DNA from: Psychrobacter aquaticus CMS 56 | Lineage (GTDB): Bacteria; Pseudomonadota; Gammaproteobacteria; Pseudomonadales; Moraxellaceae | Assembly (NCBI RefSeq): GCF_000471625.1 | Contig: NZ_AUSW01000011.1 | Location: forward strand, 62,001-126,000 | Direction: 5' to 3' | DNA length: 64,000 nucleotides | Part shown: one piece after another, positions 27,204-37,606 of the stretch | Layout: each line of letters begins with the position of its first letter | Numbering within the stretch: the stretch's first letter is position 1 | Notes under the pieces: generated by a model | Database searches by the model: none | What the model was told of the DNA's origin: nothing | Seen by the model: the letters and a program-made list of their open reading frames with translations, nothing else | Translations under genes and position numbers: made by a program

Positions 27204-27788
27204 TCATATATAGGATTGAGTAACGACACTGTCTTGCCACTGCTCCCGAGTTATTTTATATAGCACATGCTCAGCAAGCGTATGATTAGTGTCAAGCATA
27301 GGATGGTAAAAACTGTCCTGTGTGTTCGTCATACCGATACGTTCCATAATAAGTTGTGAGCGCTGATTGATAACAGCAGTAAATGAGACAACGTCATCAA
27401 GTGCCAGCTCGGTAAAGGCGAACTTTAACGCTGCACGTGCCGCTTCAGTTGCGTAACCTTGTCCCCAATACTTTTTATGTAATCGCCAACCAATCTCGAC
27501 AGCAGGAGAAAACGGCATATCGGTATGCGCATTATTTAATCCAACCATACCGATAAAATTATTACGCTTTTTTGAACCGTCTTTTAAGCTGACCGCCCAA
27601 AATCCCCAGCCATTGTCTTCAATAAGCTGCTGGCATTTTTTGGCAATAGTGTTGCTCACGGTAGTCGATAATAACTTTGGAAAGTATTGCATCACTTCAG
27701 GATCAGCATTCATCTCAGCGAATATCACAAAGTCGCTTGTTTGCCATTGCCTAAGATAAAGGCGGTCTGTTTCTATCACATTGGTCAT
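27204..27788 (-). CDS. GNAT-family N-acetyltransferase (RimJ/RimL type)
   Basis: Acetyl-CoA-dependent N-acetyltransferase, 194 residues. Family marks are TDRLYLRQWQTSDF at the N-terminus, EIGWRLHKKYWGQGYATEAARA with the Q/RxxGxG/A acetyl-CoA loop, and VINQRSQLIMERIGM near the end. The substrate is unknown; relatives modify ribosomal protein N-termini or small amines. It lies 46 bp downstream of mocA on the same strand but has its own start region. Confidence 0.87.
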   Translation of the reverse strand: MTNVIETDRLYLRQWQTSDFVIFAEMNADPEVMQYFPKLLSTTVSNTIAKKCQQLIEDNGWGFWAVSLKDGSKKRNNFIGMVGLNNAHTDMPFSPAVEIGWRLHKKYWGQGYATEAARAALKFAFTELALDDVVSFTAVINQRSQLIMERIGMTNTQDSFYHPMLDTNHTLAEHVLYKITREQWQDSVVTQSYI

Positions 27789-27834
27789 TTTTATCTCTTA
27801 AGGATTGATATTGCTCTGATACCGTTAAGGTTAT

Positions 27835-28554
27835 TTATTTATCTAGCCAGCCTTTCTGCTGCGCATAAGCACGCTGTGCTGGCGTATCAATGTCATAGCT
27901 GAGCTGCGCATTGGCAACTGTCATTATTCGACTGGGCGGCAAGCTTCTAATCAAGTGACGCAAACCCTTATCCCCGATTAGCGCCGACTGCCATTGTCTT
28001 AATAACTCATAATCAATCACTAAAGGCAGTCCAGTGATATTTTTTTTAAGTGTATCAGTAGCATTTGTCTCATTTAAGTCTTGCCAATTGTGATAACCAC
28101 TTGCAACCACTGCCTGCTTACCTGCCAGCAATGCCATTAAATGCGGCGCATCGAGTAATATTTGATCGATACCCATGATTAATACTCGATCAATCGATAG
28201 GTCTGTAACGTCAGCCAACGCCTCAATTCCTAAAGACAAACTATGTGCCATACCTGTTTCAGGTTGTGTGTTCATCACTACTCGAATCACGGGATACTGA
28301 GAAGCCAATTGGTCAATCGCACTGGCAATCAATTGATGATTATTAGGAACGACCACGATGATGGTTTTCGGCTTGGTGGTCAGTGCAAGTTTCAGCATAT
28401 AGCAAACGAGTGGTTCACCCTGTTTACACAGTAACTGTTTGGCCTGACCTAAGCGCTGACTGAGGCCGCTTGCCAACACTATAACCGCATGGCTTTTCAC
28501 ATAGTTTTGCGCGTGATTTTTAGCATCTACGACAGTAATGGTATCGCTACTCAT
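27835..28554 (-). CDS. MocA-type molybdenum cofactor cytidylyltransferase
   Basis: Nucleotidyltransferase of 239 residues in the MobA/MocA family. The N-terminal nucleotide loop AVIVLASGLSQRLGQAKQLL contains the GLSxRLGxxK pattern of MocA-like enzymes. A Mg-binding-type VLIMGIDQILLDAP follows near residue 125; relatives usually have GDQP here. The product would attach CMP to molybdopterin for the hydroxylase encoded upstream. Its ATG overlaps the xdhC stop (ATGA), which implies coupled translation. Confidence 0.82.
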   Translation of the reverse strand: MSSDTITVVDAKNHAQNYVKSHAVIVLASGLSQRLGQAKQLLCKQGEPLVCYMLKLALTTKPKTIIVVVPNNHQLIASAIDQLASQYPVIRVVMNTQPETGMAHSLSLGIEALADVTDLSIDRVLIMGIDQILLDAPHLMALLAGKQAVVASGYHNWQDLNETNATDTLKKNITGLPLVIDYELLRQWQSALIGDKGLRHLIRSLPPSRIMTVANAQLSYDIDTPAQRAYAQQKGWLDK

Positions 28555-29921
28555 ACGCTACTCGGTGCCATATCTTTTTCATTGCTTGTTGCTGCCGTAC
28601 TTGCAACGTTATTGTGCAAAAATGCGTTGGACGCTGTTTGCTCGTGCATGACGGCATTTATTTGAGCCATAATACCGAGCGCGAGGGCTTCGGGGCCATC
28701 CCCACCGAGCTTATAACCGATTGGATAGTGCAACTTACTAATACCAGCATCCAAAACCGTAGGATGACTGACAGTGGTGCTAATTTCATTAATTAAGCGC
28801 TCAGTGCGGTAGCGTGGTCCTAATTGCCCAATATATCTGTAATTTTTGGGATGGGCTAGCAGTACGGCCAGACGAGCACGATCTTGGCTAAGACTATGCG
28901 ACATCAAAGCAACAGCCGCATTATTGCTCAGATTGAGTAACTTTTCGGTACTCTCTAATGGCAGATGCATCACCATATCTGCCTGAGGAAAACGCATCCG
29001 AGTCGCATATTGCGCGCGACTGTCTATAACCGTGACATGCCAATCTTGCAGTTTTGCCATCGTGACCAGTGGCATCACATCATTGCCTGCACCGCAAATC
29101 AACAAGCGAGTTTGAGGTTGTAGCCGTTGTATGAGCCATTCTGTGGTTCCGTCCCCATCATCTAAAACAACGTATTTAGCATCGTTATCAAGCGGCTCAT
29201 ATTTTAACAATGCTGCACTCATATTCGTCAATTTTTGCCAAAACTCAGAGGGTGCTAGATCCAAATCTTTACCAGCACCTATCACCCCTATTTTTCCTAA
29301 TTGGCTATAGTCATCTAGATTGATGCGTATTCCAATTTGTAACTCAGCGCTTTTTTGCGATTCAGTACTTTGCTGCTGATAACTATCAGAGCGAATCAAA
29401 GTCGCTATTGTGGCGGGCTGCTGAGTATAACGAACCTGACAGATTATCTCTAATAAGGGTTTTGCGGTCACCACTCGTTCAAACAACACATGCACCCGTC
29501 CATTACAACCTAGCCCAAAATTTAGCTCATCTAATTCAGTGCCTAAGTCAGTGTTTGGCTCAATATTTATCTCAATATCTGGTTCAAAGTCTAGCTCATC
29601 AGATCTTTCAATATCAGCCTGATCTTTTTTCACCGCTACTTGTGCTTGACCATTTTCAGCATACTCAACGTCATCACCTGTCTGGTAGACTTGCACATTT
29701 GCGCCATTACGAGTCAGCCAAAAGGCGCGTTTAATAATATGCGGCTCTAAGCAACCCCCGCTAATCATCCCAACCGAGCAACCATCTTCACAGATGAGCA
29801 TCATGGCACCAGCGCGGCGGTACGCTGAGCCCTCAGTACGCACGACAGTTGCTAGTACAGCATCAACGTTTTTTTGCTGAGCCTCACTTGCCAGCTTAAG
29901 AATGTCAGCAACTTGATTCAT
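28551..29921 (-). CDS. XdhC/PaoD-family molybdoenzyme maturation chaperone
   Basis: Chaperone of 456 residues that binds and sulfurates molybdenum cofactor before insertion into the hydroxylase. The N-terminal XdhC/CoxI domain has AVLATVVRTEGSAYRRAGAM and SVGMISGGCLEPH; the C-terminal Rossmann domain has RLLICGAGNDVMPLVTMA and HPTVLDAGISKLHYPIGYKL. Between them lies an unusual acidic insertion (about residues 108-143), rich in Glu/Asp/Asn. It is longer than common XdhC proteins (about 280-350). It lies 111 bp after the large-subunit gene, beyond a terminator-like hairpin, and overlaps mocA. Confidence 0.88.
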   Translation of the reverse strand: MNQVADILKLASEAQQKNVDAVLATVVRTEGSAYRRAGAMMLICEDGCSVGMISGGCLEPHIIKRAFWLTRNGANVQVYQTGDDVEYAENGQAQVAVKKDQADIERSDELDFEPDIEINIEPNTDLGTELDELNFGLGCNGRVHVLFERVVTAKPLLEIICQVRYTQQPATIATLIRSDSYQQQSTESQKSAELQIGIRINLDDYSQLGKIGVIGAGKDLDLAPSEFWQKLTNMSAALLKYEPLDNDAKYVVLDDGDGTTEWLIQRLQPQTRLLICGAGNDVMPLVTMAKLQDWHVTVIDSRAQYATRMRFPQADMVMHLPLESTEKLLNLSNNAAVALMSHSLSQDRARLAVLLAHPKNYRYIGQLGPRYRTERLINEISTTVSHPTVLDAGISKLHYPIGYKLGGDGPEALALGIMAQINAVMHEQTASNAFLHNNVASTAATSNEKDMAPSSV

Positions 29922-29983
29922 AACGCCTCTTATTTAATAATTATTTTTTGATAATGATAAAAGATACTAACGATTGAGTTACA

Positions 29984-30010
29984 AAAACCCGCTCATTAAG
30001 CGGGTTTTTG
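29984..30010 (-). terminator. Terminator-like hairpin between the large-subunit gene and xdhC
   Basis: Stem AAAAACCCGC / GCGGGTTTTT with a 7-nt loop and flanking A/T runs, 23 bp after the large-subunit stop. It may limit read-through into xdhC-mocA, giving less chaperone than enzyme. A GATAATGATAA motif at 29951-29961 lies just upstream of xdhC and could be a regulator site. Confidence 0.75.
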
Positions 30011-30032
30011 TCATATACATGGCTAGTAAAAA

Positions 30033-32477
30033 CTACTCTGGCATCTCATAAAGCAGCTTGTCGAGAGTAATCGGGAAATCATAAACACGGACACCGACCG
30101 CATTGTAGACAGCATTAGCAATGGCCGCGGCAGCACCAGCGATAGCCGTCTCACCGATACCTTTGACATGCATTGGGTTGGTATAAGGATCATCTTCTTC
30201 TACCAATATCACATCCAACTGCGGTACATCCGCATTGACTGGGACGTGGTACTCGGCAAGGTCATGATTACAGAGGCGACCGTCGCGTTTGTCGTGAATC
30301 ACTTCTTCCATCAACGCTGAGCCAATACCAAACACCATGCCACCATAGCACTGTGAAGTGGCGGTTTTTTGGTTAAGGATACGACCAGCGGCAAAGGCAC
30401 CCGTCATACGCTTGACTCGAATTTCACCAGTGACTTTATGAACGGCAACTTCAGCGAAATTTGCACCAAACGAAGATTGACGATACTTTTTGTCATTTTT
30501 ACCCGGTTTTATCTGACCTTTGGCACTGATTTTTTGCTCGTCATATTTACCGACAATATCTGTTAGCGCATAAGAGTCATTGTTATCAAAATCGTACTTC
30601 TCTGACTCTGATAGTGCTTGCTCTTCCAATACTTGCTCTGATAATGAAATTCCTGTGGTTTCTGATATCTTGTTAATGGTGCTATCAGCGAACGCTTGGC
30701 TATTCTTCTTAGCAGTCTCTACAGCAGTTAGCTCATGCTCACCGACTTGTTTGATGTGACCGTCGGCCAGCTGAATGGTATCAGGATATAGGCCGACTTT
30801 TTCAGCCAGCATTTCACGCAATTGTTCACAAGCAAGATAAATACTACTACCTGCACTTGCAGCTCCCCAACTGCCTCCTGAGCCTGATGCAGGGGGCAAG
30901 GCGCTGTCACCCAATTTCATCTCGATATGATCAATCGGTAAACCCAGCAAATCAGCAGCCACTTGAGAGAACACGGTATAAGAGCCAGTACCAATATCGG
31001 TCATGTCTGTTTCGATGACAGCTTTGACACCGAGTGTTTTTGATTTATCTACCTGAAGCGTTGCGCGTGCCTCAGAGGGCTGTAATTGATTGCCACGTGC
31101 CGCAGCAGCCATGCCAGTTCCTATCCACCAGTCCCCTTCTAATTGACTGGCTGGTTTGGTATTTCGCTTACTCCAGCCAAACTGCTCAGCACCTTGTTCC
31201 ATACAAGCAATCAGCTGCCGTGTCGAAAAAGGAATGTCCTTACTAGGATCTTTTTCAGGCTCATTACGGCGGCGTAGCTCGATAGGATCTATATCCAATT
31301 GAGAGGCCAATTCATCCATTGCGCATTCAACCGCGATCATGCCAACAGCCTCACCGGGTGCACGCATCGACCCTGATAACACTTGATTCATATCTACCAT
31401 TTCATAATGGACGCGGCGGTTTTTACCACGATACAAGTAATGCGTAGACAAAGCAGTCGGTTCAAAGAATGCCTCTCCGGGCAAATTGCTAGAAACGGTA
31501 TCGTGAATCAACGTATCGATGACACCCTCTTTATCACAGCCGATTGCGATACGCTGACGAGTATTTGAGCGTCTGATCGTGGCTTCCATCACTTGTGGAC
31601 GGGTCATGGTAATCAATACTGGGCGACCAAGCTCTTTTGCGGCGATAGCAGCGGCGATAGACTCAGGGGCAATACCAAGCTTGCTACCAAAGCCACCGCC
31701 AACATAATGAGCGATGAGCTGCACTTGATCTTTGTTCAAGTCCAAAGCATCCATCACTTGTTGCTTGCAAGAGGCGAGCATTTGATTCGCAGTATAGAGG
31801 ATTAATTTATCTTCTTCCCAATGTGCCAATGTCGCATGTGGCTCCATGGCAGCGCTGTTTTGACTTGGTGTATGATAAAAACGATCGATCGTTACTTCGG
31901 CATCAGCGAGCCCTTGGTCTGGATCGCCTTGCACATAATTTTTGTCAGAGCCATTTTTTTCATCAACTGCATGGGCATTGGACAGCTCTTGGGTGAAATT
32001 CAATGCCGCTTGGTCAGTCTCGTCTTTATAAGTAACTTTAAGCGCTTTTGCTCCTTCTGTCGCCGCCTCAAAGGTTTCAGCAATGACAACCGCTATCGGC
32101 TGGCCATGGTAAAAAATCTCGCTAACACCTTGCTTTGGTGCTTTTTTTGCGCCGCCCTGCTGAGAGTTACGCAAAAAATGCTCAGGATCGGTGACGACTT
32201 TGATAATATTAGGAATACCTTTTAGAGAGTCACTGTCGATTTTCTCTACTTGACCTTTAGCAATTGTCGCACCAACTAAGACACCATAAACTTGATTGTC
32301 CAGATGTATTTCAGCACTATATTTTGCTTGACCACTAACCTTTAGCGAACCATCAACACGGTTGATCGGCTTACCGACAAGCTTGCTCGCCGTTGTACTC
32401 AGCAAAGACTCAACAGGCTTATCCATGGTCATTTTTTTGGTCGGTTCTGACTGAGTGATTGATTCAAATAATGCCAT
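30033..32477 (-). CDS. Aldehyde/xanthine oxidase-type molybdopterin-binding subunit (PaoC-like)
   Basis: Catalytic subunit of a molybdenum hydroxylase, 814 residues. It follows the order of the family: N-terminal hammerhead domain after RVDGSLKVSGQAKYSAEI, then molybdopterin-binding regions GGGFGSKLG and SMRAPGEAVGM, and near the C-terminus the active-site Glu in HVKGIGETAIAGAA. The three-subunit layout and the FAD subunit's Cys cluster place it in the PaoABC/YagTSR branch, which oxidises aromatic aldehydes in E. coli. A region around residues 590-650 rich in Ser/Glu/Ala appears as an insertion. Substrate is not determined here. Confidence 0.92.
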   Translation of the reverse strand: MALFESITQSEPTKKMTMDKPVESLLSTTASKLVGKPINRVDGSLKVSGQAKYSAEIHLDNQVYGVLVGATIAKGQVEKIDSDSLKGIPNIIKVVTDPEHFLRNSQQGGAKKAPKQGVSEIFYHGQPIAVVIAETFEAATEGAKALKVTYKDETDQAALNFTQELSNAHAVDEKNGSDKNYVQGDPDQGLADAEVTIDRFYHTPSQNSAAMEPHATLAHWEEDKLILYTANQMLASCKQQVMDALDLNKDQVQLIAHYVGGGFGSKLGIAPESIAAAIAAKELGRPVLITMTRPQVMEATIRRSNTRQRIAIGCDKEGVIDTLIHDTVSSNLPGEAFFEPTALSTHYLYRGKNRRVHYEMVDMNQVLSGSMRAPGEAVGMIAVECAMDELASQLDIDPIELRRRNEPEKDPSKDIPFSTRQLIACMEQGAEQFGWSKRNTKPASQLEGDWWIGTGMAAAARGNQLQPSEARATLQVDKSKTLGVKAVIETDMTDIGTGSYTVFSQVAADLLGLPIDHIEMKLGDSALPPASGSGGSWGAASAGSSIYLACEQLREMLAEKVGLYPDTIQLADGHIKQVGEHELTAVETAKKNSQAFADSTINKISETTGISLSEQVLEEQALSESEKYDFDNNDSYALTDIVGKYDEQKISAKGQIKPGKNDKKYRQSSFGANFAEVAVHKVTGEIRVKRMTGAFAAGRILNQKTATSQCYGGMVFGIGSALMEEVIHDKRDGRLCNHDLAEYHVPVNADVPQLDVILVEEDDPYTNPMHVKGIGETAIAGAAAAIANAVYNAVGVRVYDFPITLDKLLYEMPE

Positions 32478-32479
32478 GA

Positions 32480-33472
32480 TTATGCTCCCTCGCCCGCTAG
32501 TGCGCGCTGAATGACTTGTTTTAGTAGGCGACGCGTTAACGGTATCTTAAAATCATTTTGACCATTACCTTTGGCATCGCTCAATAATAAATCTGCGGCC
32601 TGTGTAATAATGTCGATATTGCCATCAGTATCCGTCAAGAGTGCCTCAACTTCCTCATTACGCCACGGTTCAGTACCAATACCACCAAATGCCAGTCGTA
32701 CCGTTTTCAGAGTACCATTATCATCAGCGTCTACTACCGCCGCACATGACACGAGTGCGAACGCATAAGAGGCGCGGTCACGGACTTTGTCATACGTGTG
32801 CACGCCTTTAATAGGGGCTGGCAGTATCACATGAGTGATAAGCTCACCACGCTCTAAGACGTTTTCGATATGCGGCGTGTCTTTTGGTAGACAATAAAAA
32901 TCTTTGACAGCAATGGTGCGCGTACTGCCATCGGCTTTTACCGTCTCAATCTTTGCATCAAGCAAACGCATGGCCACGGCCATATCGGATGGATGCTGAG
33001 CAATACAAGCATCACTAGTACCTAAGATTGCAAGGGTACGATTCTCACCATTGATGGCTGGACAACCCGTTCCCGGCTCTCGTTTATTGCAGGCACTGTC
33101 TGTCTGATAAAAATAATAACAACGCGTGCGCTGTAAGAAATTACCACCGGTCGTTGCTCTATTACGTAGCTGACCAGTCGCCCCTGCCAAGATCGCTCGC
33201 GCTAGTACAGGATAATTTGCAATGATGTCAGGATGTGCTGCCAAATCACTATTGGTCACAAGCGTCCCAATACGTAAACCACCATCATCAGTGGATTCAA
33301 CTTGTTGCAAGTCAAGACGAGTGATATCGACCAGCTTAATTGGGGTTTCAATTTCTAACTTCATTAAATCCAGTAGGTTGGTACCACCTGCGATAAATGC
33401 AGCGTCTTTGGTACTCGCAGATGTCGCAGCTTGCTCTGGTGCAGCAGCACGGTCATATTCAAAACGTCTCAT
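32480..33472 (-). CDS. Molybdenum hydroxylase FAD-binding subunit (PaoB-like)
   Basis: FAD-binding subunit of 330 residues that relays electrons between the iron-sulfur subunit and an acceptor. The FAD loop AFIAGGTNLLDLMK is at about 25-38 and GQLRNRATTGGNFLQRTRC at 100-118. Cys118, Cys128, Cys137 and Cys156 reproduce the spacing of the extra [4Fe-4S] cluster known in E. coli PaoB, absent from ordinary xanthine oxidases. The gene is 2 bp upstream of the large-subunit gene and overlaps the small-subunit gene by ATGA, so all three are one translation-coupled unit. Confidence 0.92.
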   Translation of the reverse strand: MRRFEYDRAAAPEQAATSASTKDAAFIAGGTNLLDLMKLEIETPIKLVDITRLDLQQVESTDDGGLRIGTLVTNSDLAAHPDIIANYPVLARAILAGATGQLRNRATTGGNFLQRTRCYYFYQTDSACNKREPGTGCPAINGENRTLAILGTSDACIAQHPSDMAVAMRLLDAKIETVKADGSTRTIAVKDFYCLPKDTPHIENVLERGELITHVILPAPIKGVHTYDKVRDRASYAFALVSCAAVVDADDNGTLKTVRLAFGGIGTEPWRNEEVEALLTDTDGNIDIITQAADLLLSDAKGNGQNDFKIPLTRRLLKQVIQRALAGEGA

Positions 33473-34122
33473 GAGCGGCCTCCTAGCGTGTTGGTTGCTT
33501 GAGTATTGTTTGATGATTTACCAAGTTGGCTTTCGCTAGGCGGCGGTGACCAAATCCCTGTTACTTGCGATCCTTGCGCTGTCTCTGTTGTCGACTTTGA
33601 AGACTGCTTAGCAACTTCACTTTCGAGCACTTGTGAGATGGCTTTAATGATATTGGGATAGGCTGAACAACGACAAATATTACCGCTCATGCGCTCAGCG
33701 ATTTCTTGCACCAATAATCCATCAGGATTTTTTAGATCAGCAGTCACGTAGCTTGGCCAATTTTGCTTGACCTCTTCTATTAATGCGGTCGCTGAACAAA
33801 TTTGGCCAGGCGTACAATAACCACATTGGAAAGCGTCGTGATCTTTAAAGGCTTGCTGCAATTCTGATAGCGACTCGGGCATTCCAATACCCTCAATCGT
33901 AGTGATTTCATCACCCTCATGCATGACAGCAAGTGTCAGGCAAGAATTGACCCGTCTTCCGTTGATGAGAATTGTACAGGCACCGCATTGACCGTGGTCA
34001 CAGCCTTTTTTGGGTCCAGTGATTTGTAAGTGCTGACGACAGACATCGAGCAGTGTCGTACGCGTATCGAGATTATCGAGCTGATAATTCTGCTTATTAA
34101 TTGTTAAGGTCAAAATAGACAT
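33469..34122 (-). CDS. Molybdenum hydroxylase 2Fe-2S subunit (PaoA-like, no Tat signal)
   Basis: Iron-sulfur subunit of 217 residues. The plant-type ferredoxin cluster Cys lie in GCDHGQCGACTILINGRR and NSC, the second cluster in FQCGYCTPGQIC and GNICRCSAYPN. E. coli PaoA begins with a Tat signal that exports the complex; this protein starts MSILTLTINKQNYQLD with no twin-arginine, so the enzyme is predicted to be cytoplasmic. About 48 C-terminal residues rich in Ser, Thr and Gln form an unusual tail. The ATG at 34122 is chosen over an upstream in-frame codon because it begins at the domain boundary. Confidence 0.9.
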   Translation of the reverse strand: MSILTLTINKQNYQLDNLDTRTTLLDVCRQHLQITGPKKGCDHGQCGACTILINGRRVNSCLTLAVMHEGDEITTIEGIGMPESLSELQQAFKDHDAFQCGYCTPGQICSATALIEEVKQNWPSYVTADLKNPDGLLVQEIAERMSGNICRCSAYPNIIKAISQVLESEVAKQSSKSTTETAQGSQVTGIWSPPPSESQLGKSSNNTQATNTLGGRS

Positions 34123-34550
34123 GCTGGCTTCTCGCTGGCAGATGATCATAAAAAAAATGCTTTTAAAACAAGCGCTATTCGTTGCATTATGACGTATCGA
34201 TACTGTTGTTTTGTTTTTACTTTGTAGTCATTAGGGTGTAGTTTCTAATCTAAAACACTATCAACGCAGGAACCTTTTCAATGCATTATTTCTTGTTAAG
34301 CAATATTTTAGCCATCAGTCATACCTACTCTTCAAAATTTAAAACACTCTGACTTTGATAAATAAAATCTTATACATGCTATTTATCTTGCCATTGATAA
34401 TGATTACATTTGCACTACTTAAGTCGTAACCTAGAGTGCATTGTAATCGTCCCGTCATTCTCTTAATATTGATTGATTGCACGGATATGGCTGGACAACA
34501 CACCAGACACATCTCCTTTAAAATATAAATAACATTACTGGTGAGAAATT
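34123..34550. other. Divergent promoter region between the molybdoenzyme operon and the FrnE-like gene
   Basis: About 428 bp. It contains an inverted repeat at 34402-34448 and an overlapping GATAATGATTA motif (34396-34406) with partial Fur-box character. No gene was found. Confidence 0.55.
34402..34448. promoter_or_regulatory. Spaced inverted repeat in the divergent promoter region
   Basis: Arms GATTACATTTGCACT (34402-34416) and AGTGCATTGTAATC (34435-34448) are complementary except for one mismatch and a one-base gap, with 18 bp between. It could be a dimeric regulator's operator or a hairpin. Confidence 0.4.
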
Positions 34551-35204
34551 ATGGAACCATCAAAAAAACCACTCCGAATAGACATTGTCTCAGACGTCGT
34601 CTGCCCTTGGTGCGTCATCGGCTATCGCCAACTGGCAATAGCGCTTGAGCAAACTGGTACAACTCATACCATTCATTGGCATCCGTTTGAGTTAAACCCT
34701 AACATGCCAAGCGAGGGTCAGAACCTACGCGAGCATATCATTGAGAAGTACGGCTCGACGAAACAAGAGTCCGATGCTAGCCGCATCAGAATGGCAGAAG
34801 CGGGTCGTGAAGTGGGCTTTGAGTTCAATTTCAATGACGACACGCGTATGCACAATACCTTTAATTTGCATCAGCTTTTACATTTTGCTGATCAACAAGG
34901 ACGTATGCATGACTTAAAACAAGCCTTGTTTGTCGCGCATTTCACCAATAACAGAGACATCTCTGATATTAATGTACTTGCTGATATTGCAGCAGAGACT
35001 GGGCTTGATCGTAGTGAAGCGCTGGCAGTGTTGGAGGGTCAGTTCTTTGCTAAAGAAGTACGAACCGAAGAACAGCATTGGCAACAACAAGGCATTCAAA
35101 GTGTACCAGCGGTTATCTTTAATGAGCGCCATCTTGTCAGCGGTGCGCAAGGCGTCGATAATTACATTAGTATTTTAGAGCAGTTAGCCACCATGCCTGA
35201 CTGA
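34551..35204 (+). CDS. DsbA-family oxidoreductase (FrnE-like)
   Basis: Thioredoxin-fold protein of 217 residues, no signal peptide, so cytoplasmic. The redox motif Cys18-Pro-Trp-Cys21 follows IDIVSDVV, with the cis-Pro loop SVPAVIFNERHLVSG near the C-terminus. The family (FrnE, 2-hydroxychromene-2-carboxylate isomerase-like) includes cytoplasmic disulfide oxidoreductases linked to oxidative stress. It lies 29 bp upstream of the HAD gene, likely co-transcribed. Confidence 0.88.
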   Translation: MEPSKKPLRIDIVSDVVCPWCVIGYRQLAIALEQTGTTHTIHWHPFELNPNMPSEGQNLREHIIEKYGSTKQESDASRIRMAEAGREVGFEFNFNDDTRMHNTFNLHQLLHFADQQGRMHDLKQALFVAHFTNNRDISDINVLADIAAETGLDRSEALAVLEGQFFAKEVRTEEQHWQQQGIQSVPAVIFNERHLVSGAQGVDNYISILEQLATMPD

Positions 35205-35233
35205 ATCATTATTTAAAATAAAAAGGATTTTTT

Positions 35234-35929
35234 ATGTCCTCTGATCACAGCCCAAGTATCATTGTGTTCGATGTTAATGAGACACTGCTCGATATCAATA
35301 CGCTTGCGCCTCTGTTTACGCGGGTCTTTGGTACGCAAGCGGTTCTGAGAGAATGGTTCGCACAGCTGGTCTTGTACTCACAGACCATGACCTTATCTGG
35401 GCTATATACGCCTTTTGGTGAGATTGGTGTCGGCGCGTTACGCATGGTAGCTGATATTCATCAGACGACGCTGACAGAGAGCGATATTGCCGAATTAAAA
35501 GAGCGTATGAATAATATGCCTGCCCATGCGGATGCGATACCAGCGCTGACTCGTTTACAAGAGGCGGGGTTCCGATTGGTCACGCTGACCAACTCAGCGA
35601 GCAGCGCCTCCCCAACTCCTTTAGAAAAAGCGGGATTAAGCCATTTTTTCGAACGTCATTTCAGCGTTGAGACGGTCAGTAAGTTCAAGCCTGCACCTGA
35701 AACTTATCAAATGGTAGCGAAGGAGTTGTCTGTTAAAACGTCAGATTTATGTCTTGTGGCTTGCCATCTTTGGGATACCATAGGCGCGCAAGCGGCGGGT
35801 TGTCGTGGTGCATTTTTGACGCGTCCTTATAATGCGATGCTTAACGCACCGAATGTACCAATACCAGATTTGACCGCATCAGATTTGCTGACGCTAGCGG
35901 ATCAAATCATTAGTGGAAAGGGTGATTAA
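35234..35929 (+). CDS. HAD-family type II haloacid dehalogenase-like hydrolase
   Basis: 231 residues with the haloacid dehalogenase fold. The nucleophile Asp is in IIVFDVNETLLD (about residue 13), motif II Thr/Ser is in FRLVTLTNSASSASP, and the motif III Lys region is VSKFKPAPETYQM. The length and the NETLLD motif place it in the type II dehalogenase group, but many members are phosphatases, so the activity is open. Second gene after the FrnE-like gene; a strong terminator follows. Confidence 0.87.
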   Translation: MSSDHSPSIIVFDVNETLLDINTLAPLFTRVFGTQAVLREWFAQLVLYSQTMTLSGLYTPFGEIGVGALRMVADIHQTTLTESDIAELKERMNNMPAHADAIPALTRLQEAGFRLVTLTNSASSASPTPLEKAGLSHFFERHFSVETVSKFKPAPETYQMVAKELSVKTSDLCLVACHLWDTIGAQAAGCRGAFLTRPYNAMLNAPNVPIPDLTASDLLTLADQIISGKGD

Positions 35930-35966
35930 TACATCCAATTACTAGGGCGTGTTTGAAAATAACGTC

Positions 35967-36001
35967 AAAAAAGGCTGCTTCAATATTGAAGCAGCCTTTT
36001 T
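35967..36001. terminator. Bidirectional terminator between the HAD gene and frmA
   Basis: Perfect palindrome with arms AAAAAGGCTGCTTCAAT / ATTGAAGCAGCCTTTTT. It serves the HAD gene on the plus strand and frmA on the minus strand, which converge here. A half-copy of the AGGGCGTGTT repeat is at 35944-35953. Confidence 0.85.
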
Positions 36002-36055
36002 GTTTTTAACAAAGTATTTTTAGAACAATAATGATGTCGATATTGCCGTTATCAA

Positions 36056-37606
<1,551 letters not shown>

